Part shown: positions 1 to 7,235 of the stretch, piece after piece
Layout of the letters: each line of letters starts with the position of its first letter
How positions within the stretch are numbered: the first letter of the stretch is position 1
NCBI GenBank assembly: GCA_023145575.1
Contig: JAGLDN010000294.1
Location: 1-16,317, forward strand
Direction of reading: 5' to 3'
Length of the DNA stretch: 16,317 bases
Source of the DNA: Psychromonas sp.
Lineage (GTDB): Bacteria; Pseudomonadota; Gammaproteobacteria; Enterobacterales; Psychromonadaceae
Notes under the pieces: model-generated
Seen by the model: only the letters and a program-made list of their open reading frames with translations
Database searches by the model: none
Told to the model about the DNA's origin: nothing
Translations under genes and position numbers: made by a program

Positions 1-21
1 CAAGGTAGTTGACGTCTGATA

Positions 22-62
22 TTTAATTTTAATTTTAATTTTAATTTTAATTTTAATTTTAA
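22..62. repeat. Hexanucleotide tandem repeat (TTTTAA)n
   Basis: Six complete copies of TTTTAA run from 27 to 62, preceded by a five-base partial copy (22-26), with no interruption. The tract is pure A/T and each junction contains the self-complementary TTAA. Perfect hexamer arrays of this length can change copy number by slipped-strand mispairing. No gene is visible to the left inside the window, so what it might influence cannot be judged. Confidence 0.9.
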
Positions 63-275
63 GCGAATACAGATAGTAAAACAACTCAATCAACAATCAA
101 AAGAAAAGTGTTTTTTTGGGCTAAAAAAAACATTCTTAATGCACAATGCAGGAGAAATAAGAGATTTTGGCAAAGTTGCTATTATCAAATTTAAGTCAAG
201 AAATATGATTGAAAAGCGGCGGTTATTGATATCAATTCCACTCGCTCGAATCACTACAAATCAAGCACAAAGTGT

Positions 276-293
276 AAAAAATCAAGACTGATT
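276..293 (-). terminator. Weak terminator-like hairpin after the MaoC gene
   Basis: On the minus strand, just after the MaoC stop codon, AATCA-GTCT-TGATT can form a five-base-pair stem with a four-base loop. It runs directly into a T tract (276-281). The stem is short and AT-rich, so termination would be weak. Position and T tract are the main support. Confidence 0.3.
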
Positions 294-970
294 CAGAAAT
301 AAATACGGACGATTGATTCTGCAACACAAGCTGGACGGCGAGTATTTTTTATTTCCACTGAAATTTCCTTCTCGATTTGTAAACCACGTTTTAATGGTGT
401 GACTTTAATTAAACGACTGTGCGCGCGTATTGTACTTCCCGCTTTTACAGGGTAGGGGAAACGGACTTTATTAAGACCGTAATTGACAGTCATTTTAGCG
501 TAAGGGTAAGCTGATTTATCTGGTGAAACACTCTCCGTTAATTTAGGTAATAAAGATAGCGTAAGAAAACCATGAGCTATCGTTGTTTTAAAAGGCGAAT
601 CTTTTTCAGAGCGAACCACATCTGTATGTAACCACTGATGATCATCTGTTACTTGTGCAAACTCATTGATGAGAGTTTGGGTTATTTCCATCCACTCACC
701 TACATGTACCTCTTCACCAATTTTAGACTGTAACTCTTCAAATAAACTAGCAGCGGCAGGTAGCACTTTGATCTCTTTCTGCCCTATATTAACTTGTTTT
801 CCATCTTTTAAAATAGAATATTCCTTGACCCATGCCACGAGTTGTTTTGTATTACTGTGCGCACGATCAAGTACAATTGAATAATAATCTCTTACTGATG
901 GAGACATCCACATTTTGAAGTCCCAATTTTTCCATTCTTTTTTATATTTATCAAAATCAATGATCTTCAT
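293..970 (-). CDS. MaoC-like (R)-specific enoyl-CoA hydratase family protein
   Basis: This 225-residue protein has a C-terminal hot-dog fold of the MaoC/(R)-hydratase type. The hydratase signature is visible as FAQVTDDHQWLHTD (residues 104-117) followed by IAHGF (131-135). Asp110 and His115 match the catalytic Asp/His pair of (R)-specific enoyl-CoA hydratases, which add water to trans-2-enoyl-CoA. The first ~85 residues form a polar extension absent from short PhaJ-type enzymes; it may be a degenerate second hot-dog half or a lineage-specific domain. No signal peptide or membrane segment is seen, so it should be cytosolic. It starts 34 bases after pyrF on the same strand and probably shares its transcript. 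GGAT lies about six bases before the ATG. The exact substrate cannot be told from sequence; a role in fatty-acid or acyl-CoA metabolism is inference. Confidence 0.8.
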   Translation of the reverse strand: MKIIDFDKYKKEWKNWDFKMWMSPSVRDYYSIVLDRAHSNTKQLVAWVKEYSILKDGKQVNIGQKEIKVLPAAASLFEELQSKIGEEVHVGEWMEITQTLINEFAQVTDDHQWLHTDVVRSEKDSPFKTTIAHGFLTLSLLPKLTESVSPDKSAYPYAKMTVNYGLNKVRFPYPVKAGSTIRAHSRLIKVTPLKRGLQIEKEISVEIKNTRRPACVAESIVRIYF

Positions 971-1004
971 ATTTATCCAATTTCTCCGAGTAATTTATTA
1001 TGTT

Positions 1005-1703
1005 TCATTTCTGTAATATTATATTTATTTTGTCTAATACTATATTAGGTGAGCTTGCTTGTGTAATTGGCCGTCCGATTACTAAATAATCAGCGCCATT
1101 ATCTAGCGCTTGTTGAGGTGTTGTTACACGTCGTTGATCACAAAGATCAGTACCTTCAGGTCTTATACCAGGTGTGATTAATTTAAAATCACTGCCTAAT
1201 AATGCTTTTAGCGATTTTGCTTCATGTGCAGAGCAAACTACACCATCAAGACCTGATGATTTGGCTAATAAAGCGAGGTTTTTAACTTGCTCAGGAAGTG
1301 GAAGCGTTACACCAATCTCTCTCAAATCAGACTCATCCATACTGGTTAACACTGTCACCGCAATTAATAAAGGTGCATGTTCACCGTAAGGCCTCATTGC
1401 GGCTTTAGCAGCTTCCATCATACGCCGTCCACCACTGGCATGTACATCTACCATCCATACTCCAAGATCAGCAGCCGCTTTTACTGCTTTAGCAACGGTA
1501 TTTGGAATGTCATGAAATTTTAAATCCAAAAACACATCAAATTTTTTTTTGACAAGTTCTCTCACAAATCCAGCGCCAAAAGAAGTAAACATCTCTTTTC
1601 CCACTTTCAACCGACATTTTTCTGGATCAAGCGTGTTGATGAAGTTTATCGCTTGCATTTTATCTGCATGATCGAGCGCGATAATTAATTTTGGATCTTT
1701 CAT
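1005..1703 (-). CDS. pyrF: Orotidine 5'-phosphate decarboxylase
   Basis: PyrF decarboxylates OMP to UMP, the last step of de novo pyrimidine synthesis. The catalytic D-x-K-x-x-D array is seen in FLDLKFHDIPNT, preceded by RLKVGKEMFT and followed by VHASGG, LIAVTVLTS, TPGIRP and YLVIGRPIT, all hallmark segments of the bacterial group-1 enzyme. The longest ORF begins at 1733 and would overlap the lapB end by 11 bases with no clear ribosome-binding site. I prefer the ATG at 1703 (232 residues) because AAGGGA sits five bases upstream and family similarity begins at LIIALD. E. coli PyrF is 245 residues. The gene follows lapB, the conserved gammaproteobacterial order, and is probably co-transcribed with lapA, lapB and the MaoC gene. 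Confidence 0.96.
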   Translation of the reverse strand: MKDPKLIIALDHADKMQAINFINTLDPEKCRLKVGKEMFTSFGAGFVRELVKKKFDVFLDLKFHDIPNTVAKAVKAAADLGVWMVDVHASGGRRMMEAAKAAMRPYGEHAPLLIAVTVLTSMDESDLREIGVTLPLPEQVKNLALLAKSSGLDGVVCSAHEAKSLKALLGSDFKLITPGIRPEGTDLCDQRRVTTPQQALDNGADYLVIGRPITQASSPNIVLDKINIILQK

Positions 1704-1722
1704 AATATCCCTTGAATAAATT

Positions 1723-2895
1723 TTATTCGCCATCTATTCCGCGAATGGGTTTAATTCTACCCCAATTTTTGCAAGCGCGACAAAGCCAATGAAAACTATT
1801 GCTTGTATTACCACATTTTTTACAACAATAGCGAGGACGCAGCTTTATTTGTTTAGAAATTAAGTTTTTTAAAAGAGATAAACTTTGTACTTCGCCAGAA
1901 TCGATCGTGGTTTTTATTTGATATGTAATTAACTGTCTAAAACCGCGTAATGTTGGATTTTTATCTAGCTCTTCTAACATAAAAATCTTCGCTTTCTCTG
2001 CGCTCCTATATTTAGCAATCAAATGGGACAACATTACAACGGCACTTGCACCAGCTCCAGCGCAAACAATCCGAGAAAGGTAGCTAACAAAGATCTGTTC
2101 GCTGTTAAGTTTTTTATGTAATTTAAGCAAATCATCTAACACTAACGCGGTAAATTCAATATCAATATCAGGTATTTTTTCTAATATTTTCAAGGCTTGT
2201 TTATCATTACCAAGCGACTCATAATGTTTGCTTAGCGCTATCTGAGTTTTTATGCATGAAGAAGAAATATTGAGCGATTTTTGATATAATTTTAATTTTT
2301 GAGGCATTTGCTCAGGTAGCTTTAATTGATCTGCTAGGCGCGAATATAAATAAGCTAACGTTTGAGTTTGTGTTTTACCTCCTGTTTTTTTGTATAAACC
2401 TTCAGCAATCAACACCGCGTTTTCCCAATCTTGTAGCTGTTGATAAATTTTAAGTAGATTTTCAAGTGCTACAATATTGTATTCAGGAGATTTTTTAAGT
2501 TCTAAAAAAACATCTTCACTACGATCAAATAAACCTGATTGATAAAAGTCTTTACCAAGCTGTAACAATGCGAGATCGCGTTGCTCACGCGTTAATGTAG
2601 GTCTGGCAATTAAATTTTGATGAATTCTTATCGCTCGATCAACTTCACCACGCTGACGAAAGAGGCTTCCTAAAGCAAAGTGTGTCTCAATCGTATCATC
2701 ATCAACCTCAAGCAAGGCAATAAAATAATCAACCGCTTTATCAGGTTGTGCACTAAATAAAAAGTTCAGACCTGTTAGGTAATCACGATTAAGTTTATTT
2801 TTACTTTTTTGCTTATTTTGATAAACACTTCGCACCCCCATGTACCATCCATAGAATGCAGCAACTGGCAGTAATAAAAAAAATATTTCATACAC
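1723..2895 (-). CDS. lapB: LPS assembly protein B (TPR regulator of LpxC turnover)
   Basis: LapB (formerly YciM) is an inner-membrane-anchored TPR protein. In E. coli it promotes FtsH-dependent degradation of LpxC and so limits lipid A synthesis. Here 390 residues begin with one hydrophobic segment (about 3-18), followed by a basic stretch and a long helical TPR array; a clear repeat, VDYFIALLEVDDDTIETHFALG, falls at about 55-76. The C-terminus has the family's rubredoxin-like metal knuckle: CKKC (358-361) and CRAC (372-375), with a Trp after the second pair. E. coli LapB is 389 residues, so the length is normal. It starts six bases after lapA and is followed by pyrF, as in other gammaproteobacteria. 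Confidence 0.96.
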   Translation of the reverse strand: MYEIFFLLLPVAAFYGWYMGVRSVYQNKQKSKNKLNRDYLTGLNFLFSAQPDKAVDYFIALLEVDDDTIETHFALGSLFRQRGEVDRAIRIHQNLIARPTLTREQRDLALLQLGKDFYQSGLFDRSEDVFLELKKSPEYNIVALENLLKIYQQLQDWENAVLIAEGLYKKTGGKTQTQTLAYLYSRLADQLKLPEQMPQKLKLYQKSLNISSSCIKTQIALSKHYESLGNDKQALKILEKIPDIDIEFTALVLDDLLKLHKKLNSEQIFVSYLSRIVCAGAGASAVVMLSHLIAKYRSAEKAKIFMLEELDKNPTLRGFRQLITYQIKTTIDSGEVQSLSLLKNLISKQIKLRPRYCCKKCGNTSNSFHWLCRACKNWGRIKPIRGIDGE

Positions 2896-2901
2896 TTTTT
2901 T

Positions 2902-3195
2902 TTATAGTGCTTTGATTGATAAATTTGTACGCAACTTATCTAGCTCTTCGCCTTGCTTTTTAATCTTTTTAAGTAATATTCTGTATCTAAATTTCGCTTT
3001 TAAAATAAAATAAATCCCGAATAATGCTGAAATACAAATACCGATTGACAAAGTAATGGCTAACAGTGTTGAAAGTCGCAGATCTTTTTGTGCCAAAATA
3101 AAGTTAATATTAACTATTTCTTGATTTTTCAAACCGAGTACAACGGCTATCACAAAAACAAAAATAACAGCAACCAACATTAAAAAATTTTTCAT
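2902..3195 (-). CDS. lapA: LPS assembly protein A (DUF1049 family)
   Basis: LapA is a small inner-membrane partner of LapB in regulating lipopolysaccharide assembly. The protein shows two hydrophobic helices (about residues 3-22 and 40-63), separated by LKNQEIVNINFILAQKDLRL, which resembles the E. coli segment GAQNDQQVTFNYLLAQGEYR. A charged C-terminal tail (KKIKKQGEELDKLRTNL) is likely a coiled coil. The longest ORF starts at 3228 without a ribosome-binding site. The ATG at 3195 (97 residues) has GAGG about six bases upstream and aligns with the E. coli start, so I use it. The gene is six bases ahead of lapB. Unlike the usual arrangement it does not follow ihfB closely, so it presumably needs its own promoter in the preceding gap. 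I found no convincing -35/-10 pair there. Confidence 0.93.
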   Translation of the reverse strand: MKNFLMLVAVIFVFVIAVVLGLKNQEIVNINFILAQKDLRLSTLLAITLSIGICISALFGIYFILKAKFRYRILLKKIKKQGEELDKLRTNLSIKAL

Positions 3196-4299
3196 CGCAA
3201 CCTCAACCTTAGAATTTAATAAAAACATTTTTAGTTTAAGCTATTTTAACTCACTAATACATAATTCTAGCCATTAGTTTTAAATTTTATTCTTTTTTGC
3301 CAATGCTGAGTAAATATGAAGCTACAATGAACAAATCATGTGCGAATACTCAGCGAAATTGAAATGAAGACTTCAAACCGCGGCTGCCCACAAAAATGTT
3401 TAGTACTGATTTAAATGGTAAATTTTGTTTTTTATTATAAAAATTAATGATCTAGCATAAGACAAGCACTATAAAATTATTATCAGCGTTATATACCCAT
3501 GTGACGTAAAAATGCAAATTCAGAAAGGCAAATAGTGCCAAGCTGCTAGGCATAAAATTGCCCTATCGATGATTAACTACGTTAATCACCAAAGGCCAAA
3601 TTAAAATAAAGACTTTAATTCTTAACTGGTTATTCCAAATCAAGATTTTATAACTTTATTGATTGGTGTTAGCCGCCGTGCTCTTCGGGGCTTTAGCTCG
3701 ATTTTTATGAAAAAAGGCACAGCTCCGTTATTGCATTCGAAAATGGAGTAACCAATAAATCATTAATATACTATCGCTAATGCGACGACTAAACGATTAG
3801 CATCACTACTCGTTGATATACCTGCTGTTATGCATTGCTCTGATATCCGCGGTAAAACCTGACAAAGCAATTTTACGTCACAAGGATATATACAGCTTCC
3901 TCAAGAATTTAGACATTCGTATTCCTAAGTTATTCTTTGATATGACAACCAGCGTAATTAAAGACCTCTGAATGCTCAGCATTGAAAACCAACTAATTCA
4001 AATTAATTACTCTACTTTTTATATTGATAATTTTCTCATTTAACAAACGTCACTTAGAATTATGCCCGCCTCACGGCACAATTTAGCGATCTAGCTTTCC
4101 ATTTTTAGATGACATGGATATCAAACAAATTACAATAAATAGTGTTTCTATTGTACTGCTTAAAATAACTTACTTCCGCGTTGTATGTTTCGAAAAGCCC
4201 ACATCCGTTTACATCAATTTAGACCTGGAATTAAACTATTTTTTGATAATTGGAAATTAGATGACATACTTAATGACATTAGCATAAAAGTAAAAAATA
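3196..4299. other. Gene-free gap between ihfB and lapA
   Basis: About 1.1 kb with no credible gene. Its middle is the inverted-repeat element at 3492-3890. The left part (3196-3491) is AT-rich and must contain any lapA promoter. A perfect minus-strand TATAAT (3434-3439 on the plus strand) exists, but with no good -35 at proper spacing. The right part (3891-4299) holds only short plus-strand frames (for example 4114-4260 and 4185-4304) that resemble nothing I know. It may be decayed inserted DNA, since ihfB and lapA are normally adjacent. Confidence 0.7.
3492..3890. mobile_element. Small non-coding inverted-repeat element, copy A (MITE-like)
   Basis: A 399-bp segment bounded by 24-bp inverted repeats. 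The left end (3492-3515) contains acccatgtgacgtaaaaatg, and the right end (3867-3890) is its reverse complement with 21 of 24 positions matching. The left end is also a perfect 24/24 inverted match to the right end of copy B (15579-15602). An internal 81-bp stretch (3574-3654) matches 15457-15537 at 64 of 81 positions without gaps. No frame encodes a transposase. The features fit a miniature inverted-repeat element mobilised by an enzyme encoded elsewhere. Both ends border the dinucleotide TA, which might be a target duplication, but this is weak in AT-rich DNA. I do not recognise the family. Confidence 0.7.
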
Positions 4300-4326
4300 A
4301 ATAAGGGGCTTAGTTAGCCCCTTATT
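4300..4326 (-). terminator. Rho-independent terminator after ihfB
   Basis: A perfect 11-bp stem (AATAAGGGGCT / AGCCCCTTATT) with a five-base loop lies 26 bases after the ihfB stop. On the minus strand it is followed by a T-rich run (TTATTTTTTAC), fitting intrinsic termination of ihfB transcripts. The other flank is also T-rich on the plus strand, so it could work in both directions. It uncouples ihfB from lapA. Confidence 0.88.
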
Positions 4327-4352
4327 TTAAATAAAAAAAGCAGAAAAAAAAT

Positions 4353-4631
4353 TTATATGTTAACGCGATCTTTTAACTCTTTACCTGGTTTAAAATGAGG
4401 TACATATTTACCACTCAATTGAACCTTCTCACCCGTTTTAGGGTTACGACCAATGCGAGGATCACGATAATGTAATGAAAAACTTCCAAAACCTCGTATT
4501 TCAATACGATTTCCTTTGGTAAGCGTATCAACCATCAAGGCTAGCGTTTCCCGCACTGCATCTTCCACATTTTTTATTGACAACCTAGTAGAGTTACTGG
4601 CTAATCTTGTAATTAATTCAGATTTTGTCAT
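4353..4631 (-). CDS. ihfB: Integration host factor subunit beta
   Basis: IHF beta pairs with IHF alpha to bind and sharply bend DNA in replication, transcription and recombination. The protein begins MTKSELITRLA and contains RIEIRGFGSFSLHYR, then GRNPKTGEKV with the DNA-intercalating proline at residue 64, and ends KYVPHFKPGKELKDR, all near-identical to E. coli IhfB. The ORF could start at 4643 or 4634. The ATG at 4631 is chosen because GAGG lies six bases upstream and the protein then aligns with the family start. That gives 92 residues (E. coli 94). It follows rpsA by about 120 bases, with a possible -10 box and a palindrome in between, and is closed by a strong terminator. Confidence 0.97.
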   Translation of the reverse strand: MTKSELITRLASNSTRLSIKNVEDAVRETLALMVDTLTKGNRIEIRGFGSFSLHYRDPRIGRNPKTGEKVQLSGKYVPHFKPGKELKDRVNI

Positions 4632-4654
4632 CATCCACCTCATTCTAAAAAATA

Positions 4655-4682
4655 AATTTAGCTAAATTCCAGGTTAATTATA
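4655..4682 (-). promoter_or_regulatory. Possible ihfB promoter -10 with adjacent palindrome
   Basis: On the minus strand a perfect TATAAT (4677-4682) lies about 46 bases before the ihfB start. A 14-bp perfect palindrome AATTTAGCTAAATT (4655-4668) covers the place where transcription would begin. No good -35 hexamer sits at 16-18 bases, so the promoter is uncertain. The palindrome could be an operator, or arise by chance in AT-rich DNA. Confidence 0.3.
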
Positions 4683-4751
4683 AACGATGACAGCTTATTA
4701 CTCGTACCAATTATATTAATGTACATTTTAGTAGAAGCCATCACCTATGAA

Positions 4752-6422
4752 TCATTTTTCTTTAGCAGCCTTAAATGCATCAAACATGGAATTACCCATA
4801 CTTTCATCTTCTTGACCTTTTAAATTATCAATTGCTTCTTTCTCTTCGGCTTGATCTTTTGCCTTAATAGAAAGGCTAATTATACGGTTTTTACGATCAA
4901 CACCAATAAATTTAGCTTCAACTGACTCTCCTACTTTCAATACTAAAGATGCATCCTCAACGCGCTCTTGTGAAATTTCAGCAACACGAATGTAACCTTC
5001 AACGCCATCCATTAGCATTACTGTTGCACCTTTTGCATTAGATTGTTGAATTGTACCTTTAACAATTGATCCTTTTTTATTTTCTGCTAAATAATTATTG
5101 AAAGGATCTGCTTCAATTTGTTTAATCCCAAGAGAAATACGTTCACGCTCTGGATCAACTTGTAACACAACGGCTTCAATTTCGTCACCTTTTTGGTAAT
5201 CTAAAACGGCTTTTTCGCCTTCAACATCCCAGCTAATATCAGAAAGATGCACTAACCCATCAATACATCCATTAAGGCCTATGAAAATACCAAAATCTGT
5301 AATAGATTTTATTTTTCCAATCACCTTCTGACCTTTATCATATGTTGAAGCGAACTCTTCCCAAGGGTTAGGCTTACATTGCTTAAGCCCTAATGAAATA
5401 CGACGACGCTCTTCATCTATGTCAAGCACCATTACTTCAACAGGATCACCTAGACTGACAACTTTTGATGGGTGGATATTTTTGTTTGTCCAATCCATTT
5501 CAGAAACGTGAACCAGACCTTCAACACCTTCCTCAATTTCAACGAAACAACCATAATCAGTCAAATTAGTCACTTTACCCGTTAAACGTGTTGATTCAGG
5601 GTAACGCTTAGCGATTGCTGCCCATGGATCTTCACCAAGCTGTTTTACGCCCAAAGAAACACGTGTGCGCTCTCTATCGTACTTAAGGATTTTAACATTA
5701 ATTTCATCACCAACATTTACAATTTCACTTGGATGTTTAACACGTTTCCAAGCCATATCGGTAATATGTAATAATCCGTCAACACCACCTAAATCGATAA
5801 ATGCACCGTAGTCCGTTAGGTTTTTAACAATACCTTTAACTTCTTGCCCTTCTTGCAAATTATCCAGAAGTTGATTACGATCAGCACTATTTTCAGTTTC
5901 GATAACAGCACGACGAGAAACAACAACATTGTTGCGTTTTTGATCCAGTTTTATTACTTTAAATTCAATATCTCTATTTTCAAGGTTCGTTGTGTCACGC
6001 ACTGGTCGCACATCAACTAATGAACCTGGTAAAAATGCACGAATACCGTTTAATTCGACAGTGAAACCACCTTTAATTTTGCCGTCAATAACACCAATAA
6101 CAGTTTCTTGATCTTTATGTGCTTTTTCAAGCTTGACCCACGCATCATGGCGTTTGGCTTTTTCACGAGAAAGTTTAGTTTCACCAAAACCATCTTCAAC
6201 CGCGTCAAGTGATACGTCTACAACGTCACCCACAACCACTTCAAGTTCACCCGATTGGTTTTTAAATTCCGCAATATCGATTGCAGCTTCAGACTTAAGG
6301 CCTGCATCGACGAATACTAGGTTGTTACGAACGCCAACAATTGTTCCCTTAACAATTGTTCCTGGCCGTGTTTCTACCTGTTGAAGAGATTCTTCAAATA
6401 ATTCAGCAAAAGATTCCATCAT
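4752..6422 (-). CDS. rpsA: 30S ribosomal protein S1
   Basis: S1 binds mRNA on the 30S subunit and helps unfold and dock leaders with weak Shine-Dalgarno sequences. At 556 residues it matches the E. coli length (557). Six S1 repeats begin near residues 22, 106, 193, 278, 365 and 452. The central ones carry the typical LTDYGAFIDL, LTDYGCFVEI and ITDFGIFIGL strands followed by GLVHVSEMDW-like segments. The start MMESFAELFEESL aligns with E. coli MTESFAQLFEESL, so the first ATG is used. No good Shine-Dalgarno sequence precedes it, only AT-rich sequence after a hairpin-rich leader. This recalls the structured, self-repressed rpsA leader known in gammaproteobacteria. It follows cmk, the conserved order. 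Confidence 0.98.
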   Translation of the reverse strand: MMESFAELFEESLQQVETRPGTIVKGTIVGVRNNLVFVDAGLKSEAAIDIAEFKNQSGELEVVVGDVVDVSLDAVEDGFGETKLSREKAKRHDAWVKLEKAHKDQETVIGVIDGKIKGGFTVELNGIRAFLPGSLVDVRPVRDTTNLENRDIEFKVIKLDQKRNNVVVSRRAVIETENSADRNQLLDNLQEGQEVKGIVKNLTDYGAFIDLGGVDGLLHITDMAWKRVKHPSEIVNVGDEINVKILKYDRERTRVSLGVKQLGEDPWAAIAKRYPESTRLTGKVTNLTDYGCFVEIEEGVEGLVHVSEMDWTNKNIHPSKVVSLGDPVEVMVLDIDEERRRISLGLKQCKPNPWEEFASTYDKGQKVIGKIKSITDFGIFIGLNGCIDGLVHLSDISWDVEGEKAVLDYQKGDEIEAVVLQVDPERERISLGIKQIEADPFNNYLAENKKGSIVKGTIQQSNAKGATVMLMDGVEGYIRVAEISQERVEDASLVLKVGESVEAKFIGVDRKNRIISLSIKAKDQAEEKEAIDNLKGQEDESMGNSMFDAFKAAKEK

Positions 6423-6489
6423 CTATTTATTCACACTTATTTTAAATACAACCACTCACAATCCATTTGTAAGGGAGGCAAGAACAGTT

Positions 6490-6534
6490 ACTATTTCATC
6501 CATAAAATAGTGATAACAGCGCTTGCATTATCGC
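6490..6534 (-). promoter_or_regulatory. Hairpin leader between cmk and rpsA
   Basis: Two inverted repeats lie in the 134-base cmk-rpsA gap: ACTATTT/AAATAGT (6490-6511, seven pairs, eight-base loop) and GATAA/TTATC (about 6510-6534), whose loop contains AGCGCT. They precede the S1 start, which lacks a clear Shine-Dalgarno sequence. In E. coli the rpsA leader folds into hairpins needed for efficient initiation and autogenous repression. An equivalent role here is inference. Confidence 0.4.
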
Positions 6535-6556
6535 AAACGTTGGTGGTAATAGAAGT

Positions 6557-7231
6557 TTACACTTCTATCTTTAATCTAGCAAAATCAAGTACTTGATTAA
6601 CAACTTCACCAATTGACAATGCAGTTGAATCAATCACTAAAGCATTCGTTGCAGGGACTAATGGTGCAACTGTACGATGCCGATCACGATGATCTCTAGC
6701 TTTAATTTCGCTTAAAATATTCGCGATTTTAACATCAAAACCCTTAACTTGCAACTGCTTGAATCTTCGTTGTGCGCGCTCTTTTGCAGTTGCATCTAAA
6801 AATATCTTAACGGGCGCATCAGGAAAAACAACAGTGCCCATATCACGACCATCAGCAATTAATCCTGGCGATTTGGCAAATTCTTTTTGCCGCGCTAACA
6901 GAGCATCACGCACTGGTTGCAAAATAGCAATTTGCGATGCTGCGCTTGCGACTTTTTCTGTGCGTAATTTATCTGAGATATTAACGCCATTAAACAATGC
7001 ATCAACACCTGACCCATTGGATATAAAGCGCACATCAAGATGTAAAGCTAAATCAGTAAGAGTGTCAATATCTTCAAGGCTAATATTTTTTTCAAACGCA
7101 AGATAAGCGATAATACGATACAAGGCGCCACTGTCTAGCAAATGCCAACCTAATTTCGTTGCTAACAATTGACAGACAGTTCCTTTTCCTGAGCCGCTTG
7201 GACCATCTATCGTTATGATGTTTTGTACCAT
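6557..7231 (-). CDS. cmk: Cytidylate kinase
   Basis: Cmk phosphorylates CMP and dCMP to the diphosphates using ATP. The P-loop GPSGSGKGT occupies residues 10-18. LLDSGALYR (31-39) and IADGRDMGTVVFPDA (125-139) are the nucleoside-binding segments, and ARDHRDRHRTVAPL (178-191) corresponds to the family's RDxRDxxRxxAPL lid. At 224 residues it is close to E. coli Cmk (227). It begins four bases after the mlaA stop and precedes rpsA. In enterobacteria aroA often sits upstream of cmk; here mlaA takes that place. Expression is probably from the mlaA promoter, perhaps with additional rpsA promoters inside. Confidence 0.97.
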   Translation of the reverse strand: MVQNIITIDGPSGSGKGTVCQLLATKLGWHLLDSGALYRIIAYLAFEKNISLEDIDTLTDLALHLDVRFISNGSGVDALFNGVNISDKLRTEKVASAASQIAILQPVRDALLARQKEFAKSPGLIADGRDMGTVVFPDAPVKIFLDATAKERAQRRFKQLQVKGFDVKIANILSEIKARDHRDRHRTVAPLVPATNALVIDSTALSIGEVVNQVLDFARLKIEV

Positions 7232-7235
7232 GATT

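Noticed and set aside
3301..3987. CAATGCTGAG and CTCAGCATTG as ends of a larger element enclosing copy A
   Set aside because: Only ten bases match and nothing extends outward or inward. The second site is itself a local palindrome, so chance is likely.
4114..4304. Short plus-strand frames (4114-4260, 4185-4304) in the ihfB-lapA gap
   Set aside because: Under 50 codons, no ribosome-binding site, no known similarity. They overlap one another, as expected by chance in AT-rich DNA.
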